In this document: positions 5,509 through 13,847 of the stretch, in pieces | How the letters are laid out: each line of letters begins with the position of its first letter | Position numbering within the stretch: position 1 is the first letter of the stretch | From: Carboxylicivirga linearis | GTDB taxonomy: Bacteria; Bacteroidota; Bacteroidia; Bacteroidales; Marinilabiliaceae | Reading direction: 5' to 3' | Assembly: GCF_018271995.1 (NCBI RefSeq) | Contig: NZ_JAGUCO010000016.1 | Location: 1-64,000 of the forward strand | Length of the DNA: 64,000 nucleotides | Program-made: the position numbers and the translations under genes | Notes under the pieces: model-generated | The model's database searches: none | Told to the model about the DNA's origin: nothing | What the model saw: only the letters and a program-made list of their open reading frames with translations

Positions 5509-8448
5509 CTATTCATCCAAATTACGATTGCGTAAACGATACATCTTACTCACCTCAATGCTAAGAAAACCATATTCTTCTACCACAGTCCCGAAGATAT
5601 GATAGCATCCCGGACCACGAAACGGATACCGCGCTGCCGCTTCTACAAAATGAACCGTATCAATCCATCTTCCTTGCATATCGAGCCAGGTACCAAAAAA
5701 CATAGCTGATCCATTGGCTGTTCGGGTGGGTTTGCGCGTTACCAGATAACCTACTATCGACACATATTTATTAATCAGTATAGGTAAATCACGAGCACGC
5801 AAGGTACTGGGTAACTTCTCAGCCAATAGTTTAAACGGGCTAATTAGCGGAAAGCCCAGTAGCTCAATTTCATCAAAAGCATTCTCTAAATCGTGACTCC
5901 ACAACTCGGGCAACTCAAAAGCTTTCACCTCAGCAGGTGCAAATAAGCTAGCTTCCGCTTTTACCTTTTTAGTATATCCTAACAGATGATGGGCATCCCA
6001 TAATAACTCTTTCTTGCCTTTACCAGTAAAACGAAACGCTCCTACCCGTATCAGAATCAGTAGTTGCTCCAGCGAAATTCCCGTACGTGTTACAAAGTCA
6101 GACAAATTTTTAAACTGACCATGCAGCTCCCTATCTTCCAATATTTTCCGTATCGTTCCTTTCTCCAGATTGTACAACATCATAAAACCCAAATAAATTC
6201 GATTACTCGAAATACGATTGAACCAATCACTCCGATTCACACAAGGCGCTTCCACCTCTGCCCCATTAATGCGAGCCTCGTGCAGATATAACTCGGGTCG
6301 ATAAAAACCTCCACCATTATTGAGCGTTGCCACCATATATTCCAGCGGATAATGCGCTTTGAGATACAACGCCTGATAACTCTCAATGGCATAACTGGCC
6401 GAATGGCCTTTGGCGAAAGCATAGTTGGCAAAGCTCTCAATCTGCATCCAGATGTCTTTGACAGTTTGCTCAGCATACCCTTTTTTGCGACAATTGCTGT
6501 AGAATTTATCACGCACCTTCCAGAATTCATTACGTTGCCTGAACTTCCACGACATTCCCCTACGTAGGATATCAGCTTCATCCAGAGTGAGACCCGCAAA
6601 ATAATGCGCCACCTTAATCACATCCTCCTGATACACCATCACACCATAAGTCTCATCCAATATTTCGTATAACTGCGGAAGATCCTGCCTGGCTTTCTCT
6701 CTTCGTTTCTCATCCTGAAATCTTAGGATATACTCACGCATCATACCGCTTTTTGCAACTCCGGGGCGAATAATAGAACTAGCCGCCACCAAACGCAGAT
6801 AATCATCAGCCTTTAACTTAGTCAACAACATACGCATGGCCGGCGATTCAACGTAGAAACAACCAATGGCCTTTCCCACCTTCAGATGCTCTTTAATTGC
6901 CTCATCTTCTTTAAACTTATTGATGTCGTGAATATCAATCTCCACTCCCTTGTTTTCTTTGATGATATCCAATGCATCCTTAATCTTACTCAACCCACGC
7001 TGACTAAGAATATCGAATTTATGCAAGCCCACATCTTCGGCCACATACATATCAAATTGTGTTGACGGGAAGCCTTTAGGCAGCATCTCGGTAGCAGAAT
7101 AATACGATATGGGCTTTTCGGATATAATGATACCGCTGGAATGAATACTGCAATGACTGGGAAATCCGTCGATGTATTTGCTATACTGGATCACCCATTT
7201 ACCATACTGCCCGTAATTTTTGGGTGATGGATCTTTTTGCAGGGCCACAATCTCCTCATCGGGCAAACCAAACACTTTGCCTATCTCTCTGAAAGCTGAT
7301 TTATGATTAAAAGTGATATAAGTTCCCAACAAAGCAACATGATCATAGCCGTATCGCTCAAAAATATAACGTGTCACATCATCGCGATCAGTCCACGAAA
7401 AGTCGATATCAAAATCGGGTGGTGAAGTACGATAAGGATTAATAAAACGCTCGAAATAAAGGTTCAGATCAATGGGATCAACATTGGTAAGTCGCAACAA
7501 ATAAGCCACCAAACTATTGGCTCCACTACCCCGCCCCACATAATAATAGCCCTGATTGCGGGCATACTTCACAATATCGTTAGTCACTAAAAAGTAAGCA
7601 CAGAACCCCAAATCGCGGATGGTATTCAGCTCTTTATTCATCCGTTCAATTACTTCTTTAGGACGATTGGGGAAACGATATTTCAAGCCTTTCTCACACT
7701 CATCTTTCAACAACAGAAAATCTTTTTCGTCGGAGCCCAAGAAATAGCGTTTATTCTTATTTACTCCCAGCTCAAAATCAATATTGCACGACTCCATCAG
7801 CTTTTGCGTATTGTGTAATATGGCCGGATACCTGCCAAACAAACTAATCAACTCATCTTTCGACAGAAGCTTTTCATTCATCGTTCCCTGCTCCTCTTTG
7901 GGTAGTTTGCTCAGTAACATATTCAGGTCGATGGCACGCAACAAACGATGCACATTATAATCGTGCTTATTCCGGAAAGTCACCGTATGCTGGATTACCA
8001 ACTTACTTTTCTGATCTTTCCATACCGAGAAAGGCAGGTTCTTCAACTGATCGGGCCGTATCCCTACAAACTCGTTATAACGCAACTCACGCTTTTTGTT
8101 TGTAAACGGATAGATAACATAGGCATGTTTAAATTCAGGCGCCTTGGTGTCCAATTCTTCTCCCGAATGACGATAATCGGTAAGATGTTCGCACAACTCG
8201 CGATAGCCCTCGTTGTTGCGGGCAATGCCCACATACATCTGCTCCACTCCATTCCGGAAATCGATGCCCACCACAGGCTTAATCCCAAACTCAGCCGAGC
8301 GACGAACCATATCAATACAGGCCGAAGTACTGTTGATATCAGTAATTGCAAGTGTACTGTAGCCTTTTTCAGAAGCTTCCTTCAGCAAATCTTCGGAGGA
8401 GATGGTCCCGTATTTAAAACTATAATATGTATGACAATTAAGTAGCAC
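5509..8448 (-). CDS. dnaE2: DNA polymerase III alpha-type subunit, DnaE2-like (error-prone type)
   Basis: A 979-residue C-family DNA polymerase. It has an N-terminal PHP domain (residues 1-~200, starting LLNCHTYYSFKYG), the polymerase palm with the metal-binding PDFDIDF motif (residues ~345-351) and the third acidic residue in KFDILSQRGL, the GRGSGANSLVAYLL loop, finger region, tandem HhH region and a C-terminal OB-fold. It is shorter than the usual replicative DnaE of Bacteroidota (about 1,200 or more residues). The PHP motif TDIN replaces the metal-binding TDH, so that domain may be inactive. It is encoded with a Y-family polymerase (8775-9977) and an S24 repressor (10140), the usual partners of damage-inducible DnaE2. 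I infer translesion synthesis rather than bulk replication. Direct 44-base repeats lie on both sides of the gene. Confidence 0.88.
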   Translation of the reverse strand: MLLNCHTYYSFKYGTISSEDLLKEASEKGYSTLAITDINSTSACIDMVRRSAEFGIKPVVGIDFRNGVEQMYVGIARNNEGYRELCEHLTDYRHSGEELDTKAPEFKHAYVIYPFTNKKRELRYNEFVGIRPDQLKNLPFSVWKDQKSKLVIQHTVTFRNKHDYNVHRLLRAIDLNMLLSKLPKEEQGTMNEKLLSKDELISLFGRYPAILHNTQKLMESCNIDFELGVNKNKRYFLGSDEKDFLLLKDECEKGLKYRFPNRPKEVIERMNKELNTIRDLGFCAYFLVTNDIVKYARNQGYYYVGRGSGANSLVAYLLRLTNVDPIDLNLYFERFINPYRTSPPDFDIDFSWTDRDDVTRYIFERYGYDHVALLGTYITFNHKSAFREIGKVFGLPDEEIVALQKDPSPKNYGQYGKWVIQYSKYIDGFPSHCSIHSSGIIISEKPISYYSATEMLPKGFPSTQFDMYVAEDVGLHKFDILSQRGLSKIKDALDIIKENKGVEIDIHDINKFKEDEAIKEHLKVGKAIGCFYVESPAMRMLLTKLKADDYLRLVAASSIIRPGVAKSGMMREYILRFQDEKRREKARQDLPQLYEILDETYGVMVYQEDVIKVAHYFAGLTLDEADILRRGMSWKFRQRNEFWKVRDKFYSNCRKKGYAEQTVKDIWMQIESFANYAFAKGHSASYAIESYQALYLKAHYPLEYMVATLNNGGGFYRPELYLHEARINGAEVEAPCVNRSDWFNRISSNRIYLGFMMLYNLEKGTIRKILEDRELHGQFKNLSDFVTRTGISLEQLLILIRVGAFRFTGKGKKELLWDAHHLLGYTKKVKAEASLFAPAEVKAFELPELWSHDLENAFDEIELLGFPLISPFKLLAEKLPSTLRARDLPILINKYVSIVGYLVTRKPTRTANGSAMFFGTWLDMQGRWIDTVHFVEAAARYPFRGPGCYHIFGTVVEEYGFLSIEVSKMYRLRNRNLDE

Positions 8449-8774
8449 TTTTTTAGAGATTAGACTTTTTAGACGTTAGACTGATAAATATGTAGAACTG
8501 TTGAATTGTCGAGTTGTTAAATTGATTTTTTACAAATAAACGATTCAACGAATCGGCAAATCAACTCTCAATACAGACAGCCCTCCGGGCTTTGGTTTTA
8601 CATTATTTTTAATCATAGCACTTACGTACTATGCTGGTACAGTCGTCCCTCTGGGACTCCAAAATAGATGATGAATTGCAGAACTGCCCAATTGTTAAGT
8701 TGATTTTATTACAATTAAACATACAAGCTAGTAGCTATCAGCCATTAGCTTAATTCACAATTCATCATTAATAA
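8449..8774. other. Repeat-rich spacer between dnaE2 and dinB
   Basis: No gene. It holds reiterated short words (GTTGAATTGTCGAGTTGTTAAATTGA near 8500-8526 and a variant near 8672-8704), a GC-rich CCCTCCGGG remnant near 8581, the third copy of the 44-base palindromic repeat, and AGCTA-type words near 8727-8752. Because of its length it may separate dnaE2 from dinB transcriptionally, although both run leftward. No terminator is clear. Confidence 0.6.
8614..8657 (+). repeat. 44-bp palindromic intergenic repeat, copy C
   Basis: Same orientation as copies A and B, with the hairpin identical to copy A. The GC-rich end is CCCTCTGGGAC, one base different. Together with A and B it brackets dnaE2. Confidence 0.8.
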
Positions 8775-9977
8775 TTAACCATTAAGTACTGCCGGTTGTC
8801 CATTAAAAGGGTTGGGTCGGGCAATGGTTTTAGAACTCATTCCAATGGCACGAGCCACTGCTTGTTGTCCATAACGATCGCGTACCTTATCCATAGCCTG
8901 ATAGAGTTTAATCAGCTTAAACGAGTCTTCGAACAGTCTTATCTGGTAGCTTCCGCCAATCAAATGACTAAAACGAACGCCCACCAATCGTACCAGTACC
9001 CGACGATCGTATACCTTATCAAACAAATCTTTCACCACCTCAATTAGAGTATGATCCAACGATGTATACGGAATGCGTTTTTGCTTACTATGCGTTTGAA
9101 AATCGCTGTAACGCACTTTTACCGTTACACAGGCTGTAAGCTTATTTCCATGTCGTAGCTGAAATGCCAGATTCTCGGCCATCCCCATAACAATGGCACG
9201 CAGTTTATATACATCGGTAGTATCTTTATCGAAAGTACGCTCCATCGAAAGCGATTTACGTTCGTGATAAGCTACCACAGGTGAATTATCAATGCCCTGC
9301 GCCTTTTTCCAGATAACATTACCGTTTTTACCCAGTACACGCTCCATCAATTCAACTGGCATCTCCTGAACCGTTTTTACACGCTCCACTCCCATGCTTC
9401 GCAGCAAACGATAAGTTTGATTTCCCACCATTGGTATTTTCTTCACAGATAAAGGTGCCAGAAAGGGTTTTTCATAACCATCTTCGATACGCATATAGTT
9501 ATTAGGCTTAGCCTCACCCGTTCCTACCTTCGACACCGTTTTACTGGTTGATAAGCCAAAGGAAATAGGCAGATGCGTTTCGCGAATAATCTCATCACGC
9601 AATTCCTGAGCCCACATGTAGGTCTGCTTTACATAGCGATCCATCCCACTCACATCCACATAAAACTCATCAATTGATGATTTTTCAAACAAAGGAGAGC
9701 GATCTTTTATAATCTCTGTCACAGCATCTGAAAACTTGCTATACACTCCACTATTTCCCCTTATCACCGTAGCATGCGGACACAACTGCCTTGCCATACG
9801 CATGGGCATGGCCGAATGAATACCGTATTGCCTCGCCTCGTAACTGCACGCAGCCACTACTCCCCTGTCGGAAGTTCCTCCTATCAGCACCGGACGATTG
9901 TTTAGTTTACTATCCATCAGGCGCTCGCACGACACAAAAAAGGTGTCTAAATCCAGATGTAAAATTGACTTTTGCAT
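8775..9977 (-). CDS. dinB: Y-family DNA polymerase (DinB / UmuC type)
   Basis: A 400-residue lesion-bypass polymerase. The N-terminus ILHLDLDTFFVSCERL carries the first metal-binding Asp, and SSIDEFYVDVSGM has the Asp-Glu catalytic pair (residues ~103-104). VVAACSYEARQYGIHSAMPM is the typical finger segment. A helix-hairpin-helix region (VKKIPMVGNQTYRLLRSMGV) and the little-finger domain (SMERTFDKDTTDVYKL onward) follow. The C-terminus ends without a recognisable clamp-binding motif. It is transcribed divergently from the S24 repressor, with 162 bases between, and upstream of dnaE2 on the same strand. The family inserts bases opposite damaged templates. Whether it is nearer Pol IV or the ImuB/UmuC branch cannot be settled by eye; the catalytic residues are intact, unlike ImuB. 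Confidence 0.9.
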   Translation of the reverse strand: MQKSILHLDLDTFFVSCERLMDSKLNNRPVLIGGTSDRGVVAACSYEARQYGIHSAMPMRMARQLCPHATVIRGNSGVYSKFSDAVTEIIKDRSPLFEKSSIDEFYVDVSGMDRYVKQTYMWAQELRDEIIRETHLPISFGLSTSKTVSKVGTGEAKPNNYMRIEDGYEKPFLAPLSVKKIPMVGNQTYRLLRSMGVERVKTVQEMPVELMERVLGKNGNVIWKKAQGIDNSPVVAYHERKSLSMERTFDKDTTDVYKLRAIVMGMAENLAFQLRHGNKLTACVTVKVRYSDFQTHSKQKRIPYTSLDHTLIEVVKDLFDKVYDRRVLVRLVGVRFSHLIGGSYQIRLFEDSFKLIKLYQAMDKVRDRYGQQAVARAIGMSSKTIARPNPFNGQPAVLNG

Positions 9978-10139
9978 TTATGTCGATATTTTCGTCATTT
10001 TCCTGACTATAATTTAATCATTTTATTTATCTTTATGAAATAAATAGGTAGTTAGTTTTTAGTCAGAAGGCAGAAGAAATTGAATATTAAGAACAAAAAA
10101 AGCTATCGGCTAAGAGCTACCTGTTAAAAGCTAAAACAT
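9978..10139. promoter_or_regulatory. Divergent dinB / S24 repressor control region
   Basis: A 162-base region between divergent genes, expected to carry both promoters and the repressor's own operator. An inverted repeat, TATTTAT (10024-10030), 9 bases, ATAAATA (10040-10046), is a candidate operator. TATCTTTA at 10028-10035 is one base from the TAnnTTTG -7 element for the repressor gene and overlaps the left arm. The part near the repressor start (10063-10139) is filled with reiterated AGCTA-type words. No E. coli-type LexA box is present. Confidence 0.45.
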
Positions 10140-10865
10140 ATGTATTTCGCAGAAAACATCAAGTTCCTACGCCAACGACGAAAACTATCTCAAAGCGATT
10201 TGGCCACCAACTTAGAATTGACACGAACCACATTGGCGGGGTACGAAAAAAGTGTGCAACCACCATTTAAAACACTAATTAAATTTGCCGATTATTTCAA
10301 GATATCACTTGATGCTTTAATCCGTTATAACCTGCAAGAGCTATCCGAATTTCAGTTATCGCAGATAGAAGATGGTTTTGATATTGATGTTACAGGACAA
10401 AAGCTACGTTTACTGACAGTGTCGGTAGATAAAGACGGAAACGAGAATATAGAAATGGTGCCTGTTAAAGCGCAGGCTGGTTATACATCAGATTATGGTG
10501 ATATGGAGTTTATTTCATCTCTACCCAAGTTTTCGTTACCTTTTTTACCTCAGGACAGAACCTATCGCACCTTTCAGATCAAAGGAGATTCGATGTTACC
10601 CATTCCCGAAGGATCGTGGATTACGGGAAGCTACGTGCAAAACTGGAAAACCATTAAAGACGGCACTCCATGCATTATTGTTACCCGCGACGAAGGAATT
10701 GTTTTTAAAGTAGTATACAATCAATTTGAGAAAAACCAAACCTTATTACTGGTATCAACCAACAGGAACTATAAACCCTACCAAATAGAAGCCAATAAAA
10801 TAATTGAGGTATGGCAATTCGTTACTTATAATGGTTTTGAGGTGGAGAGAGGTACAACATTATAG
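10140..10865 (+). CDS. LexA/UmuD-like repressor: XRE helix-turn-helix + S24 peptidase
   Basis: A 241-residue repressor. Residues 5-60 form a Cro/C1-type helix-turn-helix (LRQRRKLSQSDLATNLELTRTTLAGYEKS). Residues ~105-235 form an S24 peptidase domain with the nucleophile in KGDSMLPI (Ser151), the general base in IVFKVV (Lys190), and an Ala113-Gly114 pair in AQAGY, the expected self-cleavage position. In this family, RecA filaments trigger self-cleavage and derepression after DNA damage. The gene is divergent from dinB, with dnaE2 beyond, so it is the likely regulator of that module. It could also be a stand-alone phage-type regulator, but no phage genes are nearby. Confidence 0.88.
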   Translation: MYFAENIKFLRQRRKLSQSDLATNLELTRTTLAGYEKSVQPPFKTLIKFADYFKISLDALIRYNLQELSEFQLSQIEDGFDIDVTGQKLRLLTVSVDKDGNENIEMVPVKAQAGYTSDYGDMEFISSLPKFSLPFLPQDRTYRTFQIKGDSMLPIPEGSWITGSYVQNWKTIKDGTPCIIVTRDEGIVFKVVYNQFEKNQTLLLVSTNRNYKPYQIEANKIIEVWQFVTYNGFEVERGTTL

Positions 10866-10879
10866 CAATACCATTATTC

Positions 10880-10902
10880 ACCCCAAACCCCTAAAGGGGC
10901 TT
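10880..10902 (+). repeat. CCCCTAAAGGGG palindrome, left of DUF559 gene
   Basis: CCCCAAACCCCTAAAGGGGC, with the 12-base palindrome at 10888-10899, lies 17 bases before the DUF559 start. An inverted, slightly longer version (CCCCTTTAGGGGATTTAGGGG, 11316-11336) lies after the gene. Confidence 0.75.
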
Positions 10903-10916
10903 AAACACAAAGAACA

Positions 10917-11246
10917 ATGAGCGTGAGTGATCAGGTTAATATGTTTTACAATGCTAAACCGCATATATTTGAAAAGGCAAAAGCTTTACGTAAAAACATG
11001 ACTAAAGCAGAACTCATCTTATGGGGTAAATTAAAAGGTAAACAAATACTAAACTTACGTTTTAGGACTCAACATCCAATCGATATATTTATAGCCGATT
11101 TCTATTGTCATCGGATAAAACTAGTTATTGAAGTTGATGGTGATATACATTTAAAACAACAACAAATAGAATACGATATTGGCAGAGAGGCTGAATTAAA
11201 TAATGGGGGCATTAAAGTAATTCGCTTCTCTAATCTAGAGATATAA
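10917..11246 (+). CDS. DUF559 endonuclease-like protein, C-terminally truncated
   Basis: A 109-residue protein of the DUF559 family, a PD-(D/E)XK-like fold related to very-short-patch repair endonucleases. Typical segments are visible: MTKAELILWGKLKGKQI, FRTQHPIDIFIADFYCHRIKLVIEVDGDIH with the acidic D/E-x-D residues, and GIKVIRFSNLEI. The frame stops with TAA right after SNLEI, but the next bases in the same frame read SNLEYVVRKINIEC, like the family's normal C-terminal helix. A nonsense mutation has therefore probably removed about 15 residues. The core residues remain, so partial activity cannot be excluded. The gene sits between inverted CCCCTAAAGGGG palindromes. Substrate and role are unknown for the family. 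Confidence 0.75.
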   Translation: MSVSDQVNMFYNAKPHIFEKAKALRKNMTKAELILWGKLKGKQILNLRFRTQHPIDIFIADFYCHRIKLVIEVDGDIHLKQQQIEYDIGREAELNNGGIKVIRFSNLEI

Positions 11247-11314
11247 TCTAACCTTGAGTATGTTGTAAGGAAAATAAATATTGAATGCAAACATAGACTA
11301 TCCCAAAGCCAAAA

Positions 11315-11337
11315 TCCCCTTTAGGGGATTTAGGGGT
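11315..11337 (-). repeat. CCCCTAAAGGGG palindrome, right of DUF559 gene (inverted)
   Basis: On the minus strand this reads CCCCTAAATCCCCTAAAGGGG, an inverted partner of the element at 10880-10902. Between here and 11440 there are also AGCTA-type reiterated words (11357-11440) that reach the start of the next gene. Confidence 0.75.
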
Positions 11338-11469
11338 AAACAAAACTAATAAACGTTAGCCTTTAGCTGACGGCCTGTTAAGTGCATTAAGAAATCTTAA
11401 AAAAGCTATCAGCTAATGGCTATAGGCTATCCGCTTTTTACTATCTTGTATGCTCTAATTTTAATTTGC

Positions 11470-12126
11470 ATGAAGAACCTATTTTTATTAGCCCTTGTAC
11501 TATTGGGCGCCACTCAACTAAAGGCACAAATTAAAGCCACTACCGAAACAGGTAATACGGTAATACTACATAAAAACGGCACCTGGGAATATTATGAAGC
11601 AGGTATGGAGGAATCTACTCAACAAGAAACACCTACTCAACCGGCTGTTACAGCTCCGGCATTGAATATCGATGTAACAAAAGAAGTCACTTCAGATCGG
11701 CATGAACTGTTTTATGAGGTGAGTCCACGTATGGCTCGTTTTTTCGGTGAAGAGAAAGGAAAAATAAGAACCCATGCTACCATCAGCAATCACAAAGGAC
11801 AGTTTCTGATTTCGTTTGAGATTAATGTACCGGTGGGTGATGCCAACCGTTATTTCGGACCTACATTGGCTGAAAGAAGCATTACATTAGAACTCAGTAA
11901 CGATGTTGATATCGTGATTCCTATTACGGAGAATATCAGTCAAAAATGGATGGATAAATTCAATCAAAGTTATTATTTGGGAGGTGGTTTTTTGAGCCAT
12001 GATAATATAAAAGCCATCATGAAAAACCCCATTACCAATGTTTACATCGATTGGAAAAAGCATCCTGAAAATTATAAAGTAAGCAATAAATCAGTACTTC
12101 AAACAACTATTAAAGAAGTACTTTAA
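11470..12126 (+). CDS. Secreted protein of unknown function (DUF3157-like N-terminus)
   Basis: A 218-residue exported protein. The start at 11470 is chosen because it begins a clean signal peptide ([20 protein letters not shown]); the longer frame from 11416 would put repeat-derived sequence in front of it. Residues ~22-40 ([21 protein letters not shown]) resemble the short beta motif seen in DUF3157-type proteins, where a modified gene-product value is followed by 'NGTWEY'. The remainder (about 75-218) is a beta-rich domain without recognised motifs. It ends 17 bases before the AIM24 gene and is probably co-transcribed with it. Location: periplasm or outer membrane. No function is proposed. 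Confidence 0.65.
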   Translation: MKNLFLLALVLLGATQLKAQIKATTETGNTVILHKNGTWEYYEAGMEESTQQETPTQPAVTAPALNIDVTKEVTSDRHELFYEVSPRMARFFGEEKGKIRTHATISNHKGQFLISFEINVPVGDANRYFGPTLAERSITLELSNDVDIVIPITENISQKWMDKFNQSYYLGGGFLSHDNIKAIMKNPITNVYIDWKKHPENYKVSNKSVLQTTIKEVL

Positions 12127-12143
12127 CCTATAAATCATACCCT

Positions 12144-12911
12144 ATGAATTCACACGAAATTGATTATGAAATTAAAGGTCATGATGTTCAGTTTGTAGAA
12201 ATTGAGCTCGATCCTCAGGAAACCGTCATTGCCGAAGCCGGAGCCATGTTGTATATGGAAGATGGCATTGACTTTGAAGCTAAGATGGGCGATGGTTCAA
12301 ATCCTTCGCAAGGCTTTTTTGGTAAGATCATGGCCGGAGCATCACGTGTAATTACCGGCGAATCGTTATTTCTTACTCATTTTACGCATCGTGGTTACGG
12401 CAAGAAAAAGGTAGCTTTTTCGGCTCCTTACCCCGGCACCATCGTTCCTCTAGATTTGACTCAGTTAGGAGGAAGAGTGATTGTGCAAAAAGATGCCTTC
12501 TTATGTGCTGCTTTGGGCACTAAGCTATCCATGCATTTTAATCAACGATTGGGCGCAGGTTTCTTTGGTGGCGAAGGCTTTATCCTTCAGAAATTGGAAG
12601 GTGATGGCAAAGCATTTATTCATGCCGGAGGAACACTAATTGAACGCCAACTGAATAACGAATCATTGCGTATAGATACAGGTTGTGTAGTTGGTTTTAC
12701 TGATGGTATTGATTTCAGCGTTCAGAAAGCCGGCAATCTTAAATCGATGATTTTTGGTGGTGAAGGATTGTTTCTTTCTACCTTAAGAGGTACCGGAACG
12801 GTTTGGATTCAGTCGATGCCAATCAGCAAATTAATCAAAGCTGTAACTCCTTATGGAAAAAACTCAGGCAAGGAAGAAAGTGGCGGTTTGTTGAATAATA
12901 TTTTTGAGTAA
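12144..12911 (+). CDS. AIM24 / TIGR00266 family protein
   Basis: A 255-residue soluble protein of the AIM24 family (TIGR00266, older DUF124). Family signs are the opening [85 protein letters not shown] and [22 protein letters not shown], all spaced as expected for the internally repeated beta-prism-like fold. The bacterial members have no established function; the yeast relative affects mitochondrial inner-membrane organisation. There is no signal peptide. It follows the secreted protein gene after 17 bases. The 148-base spacer after it contains a near-palindrome, GGTCAGTAGACC, of the reiterated-word type. Confidence 0.85.
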   Translation: MNSHEIDYEIKGHDVQFVEIELDPQETVIAEAGAMLYMEDGIDFEAKMGDGSNPSQGFFGKIMAGASRVITGESLFLTHFTHRGYGKKKVAFSAPYPGTIVPLDLTQLGGRVIVQKDAFLCAALGTKLSMHFNQRLGAGFFGGEGFILQKLEGDGKAFIHAGGTLIERQLNNESLRIDTGCVVGFTDGIDFSVQKAGNLKSMIFGGEGLFLSTLRGTGTVWIQSMPISKLIKAVTPYGKNSGKEESGGLLNNIFE

Positions 12912-13059
12912 AACTCAACCCGTATTTTGTGGTCAGTAGACCATATAAGCCGTATATTTTCTACTGACTACAAACTAAATACCTAAACATTTCCTCTTTC
13001 ACTTAAGAAAGACGATGTGGATAACATTAACACAGTAAAGAAAACTCCACCTCAATACT

Positions 13060-13845
13060 TTACTGATTCACCCAGTCTTTAAACTGAACCGCTTTACCTC
13101 GGCTGATCATTATTTTATCGTTGAGTTTATTAACTAGCTTAACTACCAGTTTGCCACTAAAATAAGCCTCAAAATGATCGATGGCTTCAATGTTTACGAT
13201 GGATTGACGGTTGGTTCTAAAGAACATTTGCGGATCCAGCTCCTCTTCCAGCTTATCCAAAGCTTGATTGATTATATGCTGTTTTCCATCAAAACTCACA
13301 GCAAAAGTAACGCGTGACTCAAAGTAGAAATAGGCAATATCTTCAACCGGTAACTTAAAGAAAGAATCTCTTTTTGAAATAAGAAAGCGTTTACGATACC
13401 CTCCACTTGCCGACATAATATTTTTTGCCAATTGCTGATAATCAACACTCTTATCTGATTGCACCACATTGGTTTCAAACAGTTCTATGGCGCGTTCAAA
13501 CTTCTCAATGCTTTTTAACAATTCCGATTCTTTAATTGGTTTTAGCAGATAATCAATACTATTCAGCTGAAAAGCTTTTAATGCAAATTCGTTGTAGGCA
13601 GTGGTGAATATTACAGGGTGTTCCACCTTCATCTGCTCAAAAATAGAGAATGAGTTACCATCAGCTAATTCAATATCCAGAAAAATTACGATATTTTCGG
13701 TATTCTCCTTCAACCATTCAACCGTTTCAGATACACTTTGTAAAATTGCCATCACATTCCATTCAGGACGTAACGAAAGAATCATTTCTTTTAGCATACC
13801 GGCACTGTGTACTTCATCCTCTACAATAATAACGTTTATCTGCAT
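13060..13845 (-). CDS. LytTR-type response regulator
   Basis: A 261-residue response regulator. The receiver domain (1-~120) has the acidic pair in IIVEDEVHS, the phosphoacceptor in VIFLDIELADG (Asp57 region), the Thr in IFTTAYNEFAL and the Lys in YLLKPI. The C-terminal ~100 residues are a LytTR DNA-binding domain (ISKRDSFFKLPVEDIAYFYFESRVTF, then FFRTNRQSIVNIEAI). It starts 2 bases after the stop of the LytS-like kinase gene, so the two form a pair. It is the last gene of the minus-strand operon that begins with the efflux adaptor at 20487, which suggests the pair senses or regulates the pump or its substrate. Confidence 0.92.
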   Translation of the reverse strand: MQINVIIVEDEVHSAGMLKEMILSLRPEWNVMAILQSVSETVEWLKENTENIVIFLDIELADGNSFSIFEQMKVEHPVIFTTAYNEFALKAFQLNSIDYLLKPIKESELLKSIEKFERAIELFETNVVQSDKSVDYQQLAKNIMSASGGYRKRFLISKRDSFFKLPVEDIAYFYFESRVTFAVSFDGKQHIINQALDKLEEELDPQMFFRTNRQSIVNIEAIDHFEAYFSGKLVVKLVNKLNDKIMISRGKAVQFKDWVNQ

Positions 13846-13847
13846 AT

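Noticed and set aside
5509-8448. Replicative DNA polymerase III alpha
   Set aside because: Shorter than the replicative enzyme of this phylum and located with dinB and an S24 repressor, so the DnaE2 role is preferred.
11416-11469. Longer N-terminus of the secreted protein
   Set aside because: These codons lie in reiterated-word repeat sequence, and the ATG at 11470 begins a normal signal peptide.
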